Shown: positions 34,468 through 44,052 of the stretch, one piece after another
Numbering within the stretch: position 1 is the first letter of the stretch
How the letters are laid out: the number at the start of each line of letters is the position of its first letter
Source: Leptobrachium leishanense
Taxonomy: Eukaryota > Chordata > Amphibia > Anura > Megophryidae
DNA: 64,000 nucleotides
Direction of reading: 5' to 3'
NCBI GenBank assembly: GCA_009667805.1
Contig: CM019072.1
Location: 39,797,519-39,861,518, forward strand
Program-made: the position numbers and the translations under genes
The notes under the pieces: generated by a model
The model's database searches: none
What the model was told of the DNA's origin: nothing
The model's input: only the letters and a program-made list of their open reading frames with translations

Positions 34468-34493
34468 CTGAGGAAGCCCACGCATGGGTGAAA
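34468..34493 (+). ncRNA. hammerhead-like core in right Penelope copy
   Basis: CTGAGGA, an extra A, GCCC-ACGCAT-GGGT, GAAA. Compared with the left copy (CTGATGA) the first box changes only at its one variable position, while stem and loop are unchanged. It is followed by CGTGTCTTGG. The fold of stems I and III and the cleavage triplet were not established. Confidence 0.4.
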
Positions 34494-34915
34494 CGTGTCT
34501 TGGTACCACTTGATTATACGAGATTATTTTCTTTTTATGCTTAGTTTATTTATGGTGCTTTACCAATAAAATCTCCCTTTACGACATTGGGGTGCTTTTT
34601 ATGGTCATTTTCATTTTGAGCAGCATTCTAAGGACGAAGTCCAGCAGGGTTCATCTGCGCCTATGGATCGAGATTAAGTTCTACTATCCTGGGTTCCAAG
34701 GATCACTGGATCGATTCAGGCTAGTGGGTGAGCCACTTAAGACACCCGCAGGCGCTACCATCGAGCCTGGATAGGCTCTGAAAAGTGTGAGTTGGATCAT
34801 CCACTTTTTAACAGTTCAAGTGTGGTTATTGGACTTTACTATTGTGTTTCTATTCTTCTATTTTATAGAAACGCATATGGACGTTCAAACATTATATACA
34901 TCGTCTGTATAAAGC

Positions 34916-35618
34916 TAGGCTTGTGCACCGATTTTTTTTTTTTTTTTTTTTTTGATTTTTTTTTTTAAAAAAAAATTCGGTTCGGTTTGTTCGGATTTTG
35001 AAAAGTTTCGTTTCGGTTCGGTTCGTTTCATTTTTCGTATCGACTTATTTTTCGTGATTTCGGAAATTTTCGTGTTTTTCGGAATGTCTGTTCTTCTCGT
35101 TTCAAAGTGTCTATTCGTTTTGACGTAAACTAATGGTTTTTCGGATACGATAATTATACGATACGATAATTCTGCCGATACGATAATTCTGCCATTGAGA
35201 TTTCTCATGTTTTACAAGAAGGATACATTGAGATTTCTCATGTTTTACAAGTAGGATACATTGAGATTTCTCATGTTTTACAAGAAGGATACATTGAGAT
35301 TTCTCTGGTTTTCCAGGAAGGATACATTGAGATGGGAATGATACAATATTTAATTACAGAATCAGCGATATAAAATACGATGTCCGAAATTACTGAAATG
35401 GAACCGAAATCAGGAATGGAGCCGAAATCACGAATGGAATGAAAATGAATTTCGATTTTACACATTTCTAGTCCATTCGAAAAATTTTCGTTTTGGCCCG
35501 AAAATTCGTTCGGATCTGCCGTTTTCCGATCTTAAAATTTTCGGAAAATCGGCTGAATCTGAATGCACGAATCGGGAAATTTCGTGAAAGTTCCGAAGTT
35601 CCGAAACGCACATCCCTA
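34916..35618. mobile_element. hAT-type MITE (family A, copy 2)
   Basis: Starts TAGGCTTGTGCACCG and ends CGCACATCCCTA, with a perfect 8-bp duplication TATAAAGC (34908-34915 and 35619-35626). An internal 33-bp tandem repeat (GGATACATTGAGATTTCTC word) runs four times at about 35188-35335 and is absent from copy 1. A T-rich run near 34932-34980 follows the left end. Confidence 0.88.
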
Positions 35619-35909
35619 TATAAAGCAAACACCCTTCATTATTCATTGTATGTATGAACAAATATTGTATTGTATTTGATGACATGTGAGCGCTGGGCAC
35701 TTTAATGTTTTGCTCCCCATGTTAAGCATAGGGAGCGCAAAGTACAGTAACCTCGCGCTGAAAAGCGCAAGATACCAATCGCTAACAGGTTTTTTAACCC
35801 GTTAGCATTTGGATTGTAATATGGGTGGCCTGCGCTAGGGCCACCACGGCTAACGTTAACGCTCACTCAGGTGAGCGCTAACGTTAGTGTGAAGAGTGTA
35901 ATGGTGCCC

Positions 35910-36660
35910 TAAATAAATAGTTAAAAAAATAAACAAAAAACAAAAAATAACCAATATAAAACGAAAGACAAAGTGAGCCGAAAATCCGAAATTTCAGATC
36001 AGTCTGAAATTACGAATCGTGGTAAAATAGCGAACGACCGGATACGAAAAAAAACAACGTGTTTAAAATGACCCGAAATGGAGAAAATGGGACGAAAAAA
36101 TCCAAAACAAAACATAACGGAAAAAAAACCCCACTGTGAACATGTCTAGTGAAAACCTTTAAGATGTAAATTGTTTTTTTACAATCCTCCTTACACTAGA
36201 CCTCAGCAGACTATGTGATTCTTTTTCTATTATATTCTCTGTATTTTCTATGTGAAAATTGCTTTAGCTTTAGCCAAACATTTCATTTTCTGCTTCTGTT
36301 CTTAAGCCGCAGTTGTTTGGCAGTACCAAGCTTAAACTTACACTCAACCAGAAGTGTAATTGACAGAATTTCAAAATAAGCTGTGGATATTTTAAAATAA
36401 AATTTTATTAAGCTAATTATAAGCTATGGATCTTAATAAACGTATTAGATCAGTTTAACTTTTTATTTAAATTTTAAGAAAGTGTATGGGTTTTTGTTAA
36501 TATTTGATTGAAACCAAGCATAAAATATGAGTACCCTAACACATTTTTCTCTATTTATAACATGGCTCTAACATTGTAATGATCATATACTTAACTGGCC
36601 AATTTTATCTTGTTTATTACGGAATGTATAATACTAAAAATGTATATTTTACTTTTCCAG
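35910..36660. other. pard6a upstream intron flank with repeat remnants
   Basis: 35910-36150 is A-rich with words such as CCGAAAATCCGAAATTTC and ends ACATGTCTAG, probably a decayed hAT-type MITE. 36150-36660 is AT-rich unique-looking sequence ending in a pyrimidine-rich acceptor (TTTTACTTTTCCAG) for the PB1 exon. No other gene is seen. Confidence 0.6.
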
Positions 36661-36883
36661 TTTGATGCTGAATTCCGGCGCTTTGCTATAACCCGATCCT
36701 GTGTACGAGACTTTCAGGAATTTTACCGGCTGATTCAGACTGTGCACAAGATCCCTAGTTTGGACATTCACTTAGTCTACACAGATATCCAGGGTGATTT
36801 ACTACCTATCAATAATGATGACAACTACCAGAAGGCACTAAGGACAGCAAATCCATTGCTGAGAGTAATAATCCAGAGGAGAA
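36661..36883 (+). CDS. pard6a: pard6a exon encoding the PB1 domain
   Basis: PAR6 is the adaptor of the apical polarity complex. Its PB1 domain binds atypical PKC, and the complex with PAR3 and CDC42-GTP sets cell polarity and tight junctions. The exon starts in phase 0 after TTCCAG with Phe-Asp-Ala-Glu-Phe-Arg-Arg-Phe, the usual second-exon start of PAR6 genes. It contains the PB1 acidic motif (G-D-L-L-P-I-N-N-D-D-N-Y). It ends after 74 codons plus one base at a GTAAGT donor (36884-36889). F-D-A-E-F-R-R-F-A and the Gln in D-F-Q-E-F fit PARD6A better than its paralogues. The start codon and about 20 residues of exon 1 are not in the window as far as I can see. Confidence 0.93.
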
Positions 36884-36953
36884 GTAAGTTTACATTTAAC
36901 ATATTAATGATAATTGGATTCTGGAACACACTATGAGGTAAACACCTTTTTTT

Positions 36954-37740
36954 TTAAGACCGAGTACAATAACCAATACTTTTTTCAAGTACTCACTGAT
37001 ACTGAGCTCTGATACTTTTATTTAAAGTCATGTGACCGCTTTCCAATAAATAATTTAGGAATTTGCTGAAAGACTGTCCTGTTTATGTTAACCCCTTAAT
37101 GACCGCTGATTTACTATGTACATCCTGCTCACGGGTCTCCCTTAGACCCGCGGATGTACATAGTACGTCAGCGGCTCCTAACCTCCCTCCTGCCCGATAC
37201 TTACCTCCCTTGCTGGCTCCAATGGAGTTCTGGCAGGGAGCAAGCCTGCCCCTCTGCTTTAGAGGGGCCGGCGAGCACGATGACGTCACCACTCAACCAG
37301 GAAGTTGAGGGGGCTCCAAAACCTCGATCTCTCCAACCAATGCACCTAGAAACATGCTTTATACTCCCCTTTTCAGCGGTGTATAAAGTTAACAGTTTCG
37401 TTGCCAGATCGCGACTCGGTGCCAATCGGTGCTGCGTCACGATTTAAACCTGGAGGTGGCTGACATCTTGGATGTTAGCCAAGCCTCCAGGTTACCCCCC
37501 ACCCACTGACATCCCCACCATATGTGTGAGGCTATCAGTGGGCCAGTTAACCCCCTAGCTGCCAAGTGGAAATAAGGGGATCCAAAGGATCCCCCAATCT
37601 CCCGATCTGCTAGCTAGAGGGTCATGTTGGACATCATTGGAAAGGCCTGATCAGGTTTGGTGTAAAAACAAAAAGCTAAAAAAATAAAAATAAATTGTCT
37701 GGGGGGTTTAGTTAAATAGGACCTAAGCTGTCATCTAAAA
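36954..37740. mobile_element. fragments of a hAT-type element and a TTAA-type MITE
   Basis: 36954-37087 resembles 50583-50730 (TAAGACCGAGTAC, GTCATGTGA, CCAATAAATAATTTAGGA, CCTGTTTATG), so it is the 5' part of the hAT-type family B found at 50575. It is interrupted at TTAA (37088) by CCCCTTAATGACCGCTG, a truncated relative of the TTAA-flanked MITE at 58863-60040. Shared words include CCGATC near a GATAGCTAGGGG-like stretch. No gene. Confidence 0.6.
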
Positions 37741-37756
37741 ATAATGAGCAAAAAAC

Positions 37757-39232
37757 AGTCACAATGAGCTCAGTGTGCCTTAATACTATATATCTGCGGC
37801 CCTCTCGTCCTGTACCGACTCTTTGGGGGACCGGAGCCTTTTGGAAGTTGCAGAGACCTCTGAACCGCCACTCTCCTTCTGCTTTTTCTGTGCTCCCTCG
37901 CCTGGGCGGATTCCGGACTCGGTGCGGCCTTGCCAGATCGGCCATCTTGCGGAGCCTGGGGAGTTTCCTGAAGGAAGCCACGGACCTATCTCCCAGCCCC
38001 TTCCCGGACATGGGAAAGAAGACGGGACAACAAACACAGAGCAGATCGGCGGATCCCCGGCAGAGGGACATCAGAGACTCCCTGTGTGGTAGACTTCCTT
38101 CCTGCTCTATGGCCCCCTCCTCCCTCCTTCCCCCGGGGTATGGCTCTTCGGGGGACGATGACTGTACCTGGCCCCTCGGGAATGGGATCGACTGGCTTGC
38201 CCCGGGACTCTGGGACTGTGAGCACTGCCGCAAAGAAGAGAGCACAGAAGAAGAGGAAGAAGGCTTTAGAGGCGGCCTCTCACGAGGCCGCAGCTGTAAC
38301 ACCGGATCCCTCCCTGGACAGCTCTGAGGCTGAATCGTCGCAGTTTGTGGACGGGGGTCGGTCGAGAACCCACTGCTGACTCTTCTTCTGGCGGAGTCCC
38401 GCAGCGGCGGCTGGCACCGGATGTCCCGTGGGAGACAGAGGCGTCGCCACCCGCTGGACTGTCTCCTTCTCACCTAAATGACGTTCTAGTAGATGCCCCA
38501 GATGATACGCGCCCCACAACGATGAAAGACTACAGAAGTTTTATAGCTGAAATTAAATCGCTCTGCTTTAACGTAAATTTCTGGCATAAGGTCTGAGGTG
38601 GAAGGAGTGCGTTCGCAGGTGGAGGCCACGGGCTTGGCGCAGGAGCAGACGGTCCTATCGGCGGAGGTGGGCGCTCTTCGCTCCCAGGTGGAAATTCTGA
38701 CCCGGTCTGTGGAGGCACTGGAGTCTTGCCGCCTCCGGCGTAATGTATGGATCTGGGGAATCCCGGAGTTGATCTCCTCGGGAAACCTGCTCCCCTACGC
38801 GAACTGTCTGGCTCATCAGGTGCTGGGGTCCCCAACAGGAACGTCGGAGGTGTTTGGTGCGGTGTGCAGGATCCGCAAGGCTGCAGCGTCCCCTCGTGAT
38901 GCCCGAGAGACGTCATTGCAGTCGCCGTGGATGAGATTGCCAAATCGCGACTAATGTCTGCACCGGGAGCCCGGGCACCTGTTCCATGTGACAGAGCGCT
39001 ATTACTGCTGTATCAGGACTTGCCCTTCCTGACGCTGATGGCGCGACATCGGTTCAGAGAGGTGACGGCCTTTCTGAGGCGCAAGGGAGTGCACTACCGG
39101 TGGGGCTTGTCCGTCTCTCTTGTCATTATTCATGGAGACGTACCCTGCACCATATCGGATCCGACTGAGGCCTGGCCTATGCTACTCGGTGCGAGACTTG
39201 CCCCAGACGGGGTGGACACTCACCCGGGCTGA
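37757..39232 (+). pseudogene. L1-type LINE ORF1 remnant
   Basis: A plausible start at 38010 gives M-G-K-K-T-G-Q-Q-T-Q-S-R-S. The sequence then changes frame several times. A coiled-coil-like stretch at about 38600-38720 (V-E-A...L-R-S-Q-V-E-I-L) leads into R-R-N-V-W-I-W-G-I-P-E, the hallmark of the L1 ORF1 RNA-binding domain. The C-terminal part (L-L-L-Y-Q-D-L, then Y-R-W-G) ends near 39232. ORF1p coats the L1 RNA. No ORF2 follows; the element is 3'-truncated or decayed (39235-40300 is T-rich with no gene). Confidence 0.75.
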
Positions 39233-39550
39233 GTACTTTGCAGTCAGTGCCTTCTTGGTTGCCCGTTAGATCTACTGGACGACACGTTGCCTGCTCCACA
39301 TCCCTTCCCATTTGTTGATGCCGGCAGGGGATATCTGCTTTATGTATTTGGAACTTTCTATCTCCCGCTGTGTTTTTCCCCCCACTAATCTCTACCCCAC
39401 ATTCTGAGACTCTCAGATATTTTTCTGAGGACATTCAGTTATTTTTTGTTATGTTTGTTCTCAACTGAGGACCTAACACTCGCAATGCTTTTTGCAGACG
39501 TCCCTACCTGCCCCTACCCGCCCCTCTTTTTTCTATGTTTCTATTTTTAT

Positions 39551-39752
39551 TGAGAGGGTGGTGGATACATGGAACAGCCTTCCAGTTGAAGTGGTAGAGG
39601 CCAAAACAGTAATTGAATTTAAGCAAGCATGGGATAGGTATAAGGCTATCCTAAACAAAAGATAAATCCAGGTTAAGTATCCATGTAATTGGGCAGACTA
39701 GATGGGCCGAAAGGTTCTTATCTGCCGACATTTTTCTATGTTTCGATGTTTC
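39551..39752 (+). mobile_element. CR1 3' tail fragment
   Basis: Nearly identical to 27415-27615 of the full CR1, including the last codons of ORF2, the GGGCAGACTAGATGGGCCG word and the TTTCTATG tail. It is 5'-truncated, as usual for CR1, and inserted in the remains of the L1 at a TTTCTATGTTT site. Confidence 0.92.
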
Positions 39753-40369
39753 CCCTTTTTTACATTTATAATTTTTTTCTCCCAGTCCCTTTTCCTTTGG
39801 CGTTTATGGGGCTCATCAGGAGCTCCGACTTGGCCCCCGAGTCTCCGGGCCTAGTGCCATTTGTTCCCCTTGGCCACCCGCGGTCCTCCAGGCTTGTGCG
39901 AACGTACCAAGGACGGCACTGTACAGGCCTTTGCCTCTATCCCCTGTTTCGTTTTTTCTCTCCCCCTTTTATTAAATTAGATATGCTTAGCGGACATTTT
40001 CTGTGTTTTTTCTCCCTCTTATATTTATTTTTTCATAATTTTTTGATAACACTGTCTATTTGCCATCCGAAAATGACTTTAATTTCTTATGTTATATGAT
40101 GTCTCGCCGCCAATATGTTTTGGCACTGTGTTCGAGGACATTTTTGACTTTTTGATTTGCTGTCCTACCTTTTGGCCTTATTATTTTTCTTAGGCAACCA
40201 TAAGAAATCAGCGTAAGAGATATAACTATGTGTGGCCCTGCGAGGCCCTCATTTTGTTTTAGGCTGTTTTGTAGGACTACACTTTACAAAATAAAAAAAA
40301 TTTAAATGGAAAATAAAAGTTTGTTGAATGTTTAATTTAGTTTTTACAATTTATGCCTGTGTGATCCCA
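39753..40369. other. unassigned T-rich intron sequence
   Basis: Probably the end of the L1 inter-ORF region and decayed sequence. An A-rich stretch near 40290 may be a poly(A) tail. No gene seen. Confidence 0.5.
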
Positions 40370-41320
40370 ATGTGTATGGTGGTTCCCTGATCTACCCTGC
40401 TTGCCCAGAAACCATGTTTTGCCCTGCTATTTCTGACACCGAGCCAGCCAGTATCCACTTAATGCACACTGGCAAGCTGCCAAAACCTGACACCTGTTCA
40501 CCCACCTACCCTGGAGTCTCCTTTGCCCCACCATGGTGCTTTTTGGACAGTAGGTCCCCAGGCATGGTAGCCTGGTGTGGGGTGAATTTGAAGAGGAAGC
40601 GACACTGGGATCACCCCTCAAATCAGCTGACAAACCCAGGTCGGGCTTCCAAGCCGCAGAAGGGGCCCCGCGCCAGAAGCAGAGCTCACGCTCCAGGGGG
40701 TGGAATTTCCCAGACGAGGAACGGCCCATGGCGGGCCAGGCAGTGTGGCACCAAAAACTGGGATTGAGCTAGAGGCAGTGGCAGCCCATGTTACAGATAC
40801 AAAAAGGGTTATGGCTAGAGGCAGTGGCAAAACCAGCGCCAGGATATCTGAGGGCGGGCTGGGGGAGAACAATGGAACTGAGTTGTATAAATGTATCCTG
40901 TATGTGTCCTAATAAATGAGTCCTTCTGTTTAATCTATACTATGTCTCGACCAATATTTGGGAGAAAAATCTACACTATCGGGACGAATCGCTGGGGCTT
41001 TGCTATCACTGACTACTACACTTTCCAAGGGAACCTGAGGCCGGCTCGCTACCGCGGCTTACTCTGAGGCGAACTCGGCACCGTCAGTGGATCTATTCCC
41101 TCTTGAGTAGCAGCTTCCGTCACATTGTTGGCAGCTGGTGGGATCTCTGAGACCAGCCCAGCAGAGGGAAATATAGCCGCTGGCTTGACCCCGGTCTCTG
41201 ACACCGTAATCCACCGAGAGCCTCGAGCAGCCTGACCCAGGAGGAGATTTTGAGACCAGCCCAGTAGGGAGAAATATAGCCGGGCTTGCTTGACCCCGGT
41301 CTCAGATGCTCTGGGTCTGT
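40370..41320 (+). mobile_element. possible degenerate LTR and primer site
   Basis: A poly(A)-type signal (AATAAATGAG at about 40911) is followed 200 bp later by CTTCCGTCACATTG and then TTGGCAGCTGGTGGGAT. The latter resembles the tRNA-Leu primer site at 2511, with changes. A 40-bp word (GACCAGCCCAG...GAAATATAGCC, then TTGACCCCGGTCTC) is repeated at 41152 and 41256. The left border is not defined and no coding region follows. Confidence 0.35.
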
Positions 41321-41614
41321 AAGATTTTCCCTGTTCTGTACTGTATGATTGCTGTTAAATTATAACCATCAAACAAAAACAATATTCCTATTATAATTAC
41401 CATAATTGGAATCCCATAAACCTTTTTCCAGTTTCCTCTTGTATAACAAAAAGAAAGGACGCGAGCACGCCATGGCGGAGACAGTAAAATCAACCACACC
41501 AGGATATGGCCGCTTCACGTCTGAATATCTCGTCGATAGTCAGACCAGTTTATTATTTCAACATCCAATAGAAACGTTCGTTCTAGAAAAGGTTCCTATC
41601 CACCCCACATAGGA

Positions 41615-41877
41615 TTGTGATGTAACAGCCAATCAGAGCAGATACATTTCTACATCATGTAACAAAGACAAAAACAGGAAATGTAGCTAAAATTCTGCAG
41701 GCCAACATCCTATGTAAGAAAGACTGTCTACATACAGAATTGACACTTAAAATGGGCTGTGACCCCCCCCCCCTTTCTATCAGAACAGGCTTTGCACACT
41801 AATGCATATTGAAATATGGTACGTATTTCAATCACAGGAAATTTATATTCATACATAAAATTTAAATCTAACAATTC
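41615..41877 (+). repeat. dispersed direct repeat, copy 1
   Basis: About 260 bp beginning TTGTGATGTAACAGCC and containing a C9-11 tract, closely matching 48273-48536. The family is unknown to me; it may be part of an LTR. No inverted ends or target duplication found. Confidence 0.8.
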
Positions 41878-42756
41878 TTTCCTTTGATCACATATCACCA
41901 GTAATCATCTAAAAGGATAAACCAAACATAAGCAATTAAACTAATTATACCTGAGGCTACAGTGTCCTCGTCTAATACCTTTAGTTCATTCTAGATGCTC
42001 AGAGGGAAAGAAAAAATATGGTAATTACTCCTAAAATACCTCTCTACCTTTATGATATACGAAAGGGATTCCCCAAGGAGGCCCTTTATTAAATAAAATA
42101 CACTTATCTATCTAGATTCACTCTTCCAGCGAACCACACTTGGAGCCTAGGCCAAAATACCTAATCTAGACATTAAGTAACTATTTATTCCCATGTCGCA
42201 AAATGTACTTCACCGAACAAGAAAAATATAATAACTTGAATGTAAAAGTTCATTTATCTAATAATATCATGCCCCACTCTCGGCCCCAGCCGCCATGTTG
42301 GGATACCTGCGGTACTCACCTGAAGTTCCTCGGGGCGCGTCGCTCCACGCTCTCTGCCCGCACGCAGGAGAGAGCTCGAGGTCCGCCCCACACCACCGCC
42401 AGGATCCGAATGCCGGAAGCGCGCACGAGTGATTGCATGCCTTCCTAGGAAACAAACTTTGTACTCTGGCGCACTCTGCTGGTAGCTTACGGGTACTGCA
42501 TGACACCTGCACTGGAGATCCTCGTATGCCACCAATTATCCTATCAAGTACACAGGTAGCACAGATGTGGTGTGACACCTTAGCTAAAGACAAATTAACC
42601 TTAGTACTCCCGGGTCGTTCTTCCCTAACGTTCAAGTACAGCAATCAATGTAAAACAGAAATTGGGATGTCTAAGGAATAATGACACAGAAATACAATCA
42701 TCGTGCATTATATCTACATTAAAAAGTGATATGCCCCCTTGATACTGGTTGCACTC
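41878..42756. other. unassigned intron sequence
   Basis: AT-rich to about 42260, then a GC-richer stretch (42270-42640) with GCCGCCATGTTGGGA. No gene, repeat border or RNA gene could be supported. Confidence 0.5.
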
Positions 42757-43259
42757 ACAGAATGCCAATTCTTTAACGCATATATATATGAATATACTCG
42801 CTGTTATCCCACTGCGTCGTCCACTGGAAAGTCTGGATACTCAGCTCGGTAGCTCCCGCCGCCACAGGAACACAAGCGAGGCTTATCAGTGGATGGTAGA
42901 AAGTTTAATAAAAGGGTAACAAAAAGTACTCCAACGCGTTTCGTGCATATACTGCACTTCCTCAGGGATTAATACATAAACATAATGGATCAAATAATAG
43001 TCTGTTAATTATTTGATCCATTATGTTTATGTTTATGTATTAATCCCTGAGGAAGTGCAGTATATGCACGAAACGCGTTGGAGTACTTGTTTGTTACCCT
43101 TTTATTAAACTTTCTACCATCTACTGATAAGCCTCGCTTGTGTTCCTGTGGCGGCGGGAGCTACCGAGCTGAGTATCCAGACTTTCCAGTGGACGGAGCA
43201 GTTGGATAACAGCTAGTATATTCATATATATATGCTTTAAAGAATTGGCATTCTGTAAG
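42757..43259. repeat. near-perfect 250-bp-arm inverted repeat with hammerhead-like motifs
   Basis: The arms run from AGAATGCCAATTCTTT (about 42758) to the centre near 43010 and back to AAAGAATTGGCATTCT. Each arm, read outward from the centre, contains CTGAGGA, an extra A, GTGC-AGTATAT-GCAC and GAAACGCGTTGG (right arm 43047-43082; left arm 42931-42965 on the minus strand). This is the same layout as the motif in the Penelope copies, with a different stem sequence. It looks like two head-to-head Penelope-type terminal repeats without coding sequence. Confidence 0.8.
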
Positions 43260-43407
43260 TACACAGGTATCCCAGCTCCACCTACGAGTCCCAGGTGTTC
43301 TTATGATCCTCTGAACCCTATTTAAACCTGCCGCCTTTCTCAGTTCATTAACCAGGTTATACTGTGGTTCACCGCTTCAGTTATCCAGTGTTCCCTCTTC
43401 ATTCCAA

Positions 43408-43760
43408 GTGAATCCTGAGCTCCAGATCCTGCATCCAGTCTTGCTTCCACGGTACCAGCTCCAGACCCTGCATCCAGTCTTGCCTCCACAGTACCGGCTC
43501 CAGATCCTGCATCCAGGCTTGCTTCCACAGTACCAGCTCCAGATCCTGTATCCCGGTTTTCTTCCACTACCACGGTACCAGCTCCAGATCTGCATCCCGG
43601 CTTGCTTCCGCTACCACGATACCAGCTTCAAATCCTGTATCCCGACTTGCTTCCGCTACCACGGTACCAGCTTCAATTCCTGCATCCCGGCTTGCTTCCG
43701 CTACCACGGTACCAGCTCCAGATCCTGCCTCCAGGCTTACTCCACGACCACGGTATCAGT
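43408..43760 (+). repeat. minisatellite, roughly 42-48 bp units
   Basis: Eight or so units carrying GGTACCAGCTCCAGATCCTG and GCATCCAGGCTTGCTTCC. Units vary by a few bases and by a CTACCAC insertion. Both strands are open for over 70 codons because of the repeat. A TATTTAAACC box lies about 90 bp upstream (43320), so the block may be the transcribed part of an LTR. Confidence 0.75.
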
Positions 43761-44052
43761 TTCAGATCTACAACCCAGGCTTGTCTCAAAGGCCACAGCC
43801 CACGTTACCTTCTTCTACAACCCTTCATTCTGGACTGTTTGTATCACTTCTAAACCCGAAGACCCTTACTCGCAATCCTCCGTTCTGGACTTTGTTCTAA
43901 CCAAGAATACCTTTTGACTAATAGTCTTTTTTCTGACTTATATTCTTTTTTATCTCAGTAAATATTCCGTTGCTTATATAAATCTCCTGGTCTCCTTCTT
44001 CGATGGCTTGCCATTGGGTTCCATACCCACAACACTATACAGGGGTCACAGC

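Larger units (their letters stand above)
18303..35708. mobile_element. head-to-head pair of Penelope-like retroelements
   Basis: Two copies face each other around 31850: the left one on the minus strand (18303-31845) and the right one on the plus strand (31855-35708). Each has a Penelope-type RT, a GIY-YIG endonuclease and a non-coding 3' region with a hammerhead-like motif. The pair is flanked by TTTGCTC(TG)CCCATGTTAA (18284-18302 and 35709-35725), a 17-19 bp target duplication with a 2-base indel. The left copy was later split by an L1, a CR1, a hAT-type MITE, a Harbinger-type MITE and a solo LTR; the right copy by one hAT-type MITE. Without these, each copy is about 3-4 kb. Confidence 0.85.
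11915..35909. mobile_element. foldback (Harbinger-type?) DNA element carrying a stack of later insertions
   Basis: The left end GGGCACCATTACA (11915) and the right end TGTAATGGTGCCC (35909) are exact inverse complements. The right arm reads, in pieces, 12660-13194, then 18274-18302, then 35709-35909. When the pieces are placed end to end it mirrors the left arm, including the words ACTTTGCG, CCATGTTAAG and AGTACAGTAACCTCG. The flanks are TTA on the left and TAA on the right, so the duplication is degenerate or only TA. The element proper is about 1.5 kb; the other 22 kb are an L2 LINE and a Penelope pair with their own nested insertions. Confidence 0.75.

Noticed and set aside
37764..38379. 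187- and 97-codon frames as a new host gene
   Set aside because: Frame-switching continuity with the L1 ORF1 motif R-R-N-V-W-I-W-G-I-P-E at 38730-38775 shows they are pieces of an L1 ORF1.
43408..43917. 169-codon plus-strand frame and matching minus-strand frames
   Set aside because: Both strands are open because of the 42-48 bp minisatellite. The protein is a repeat of Leu/Pro/Gln words without a fold.
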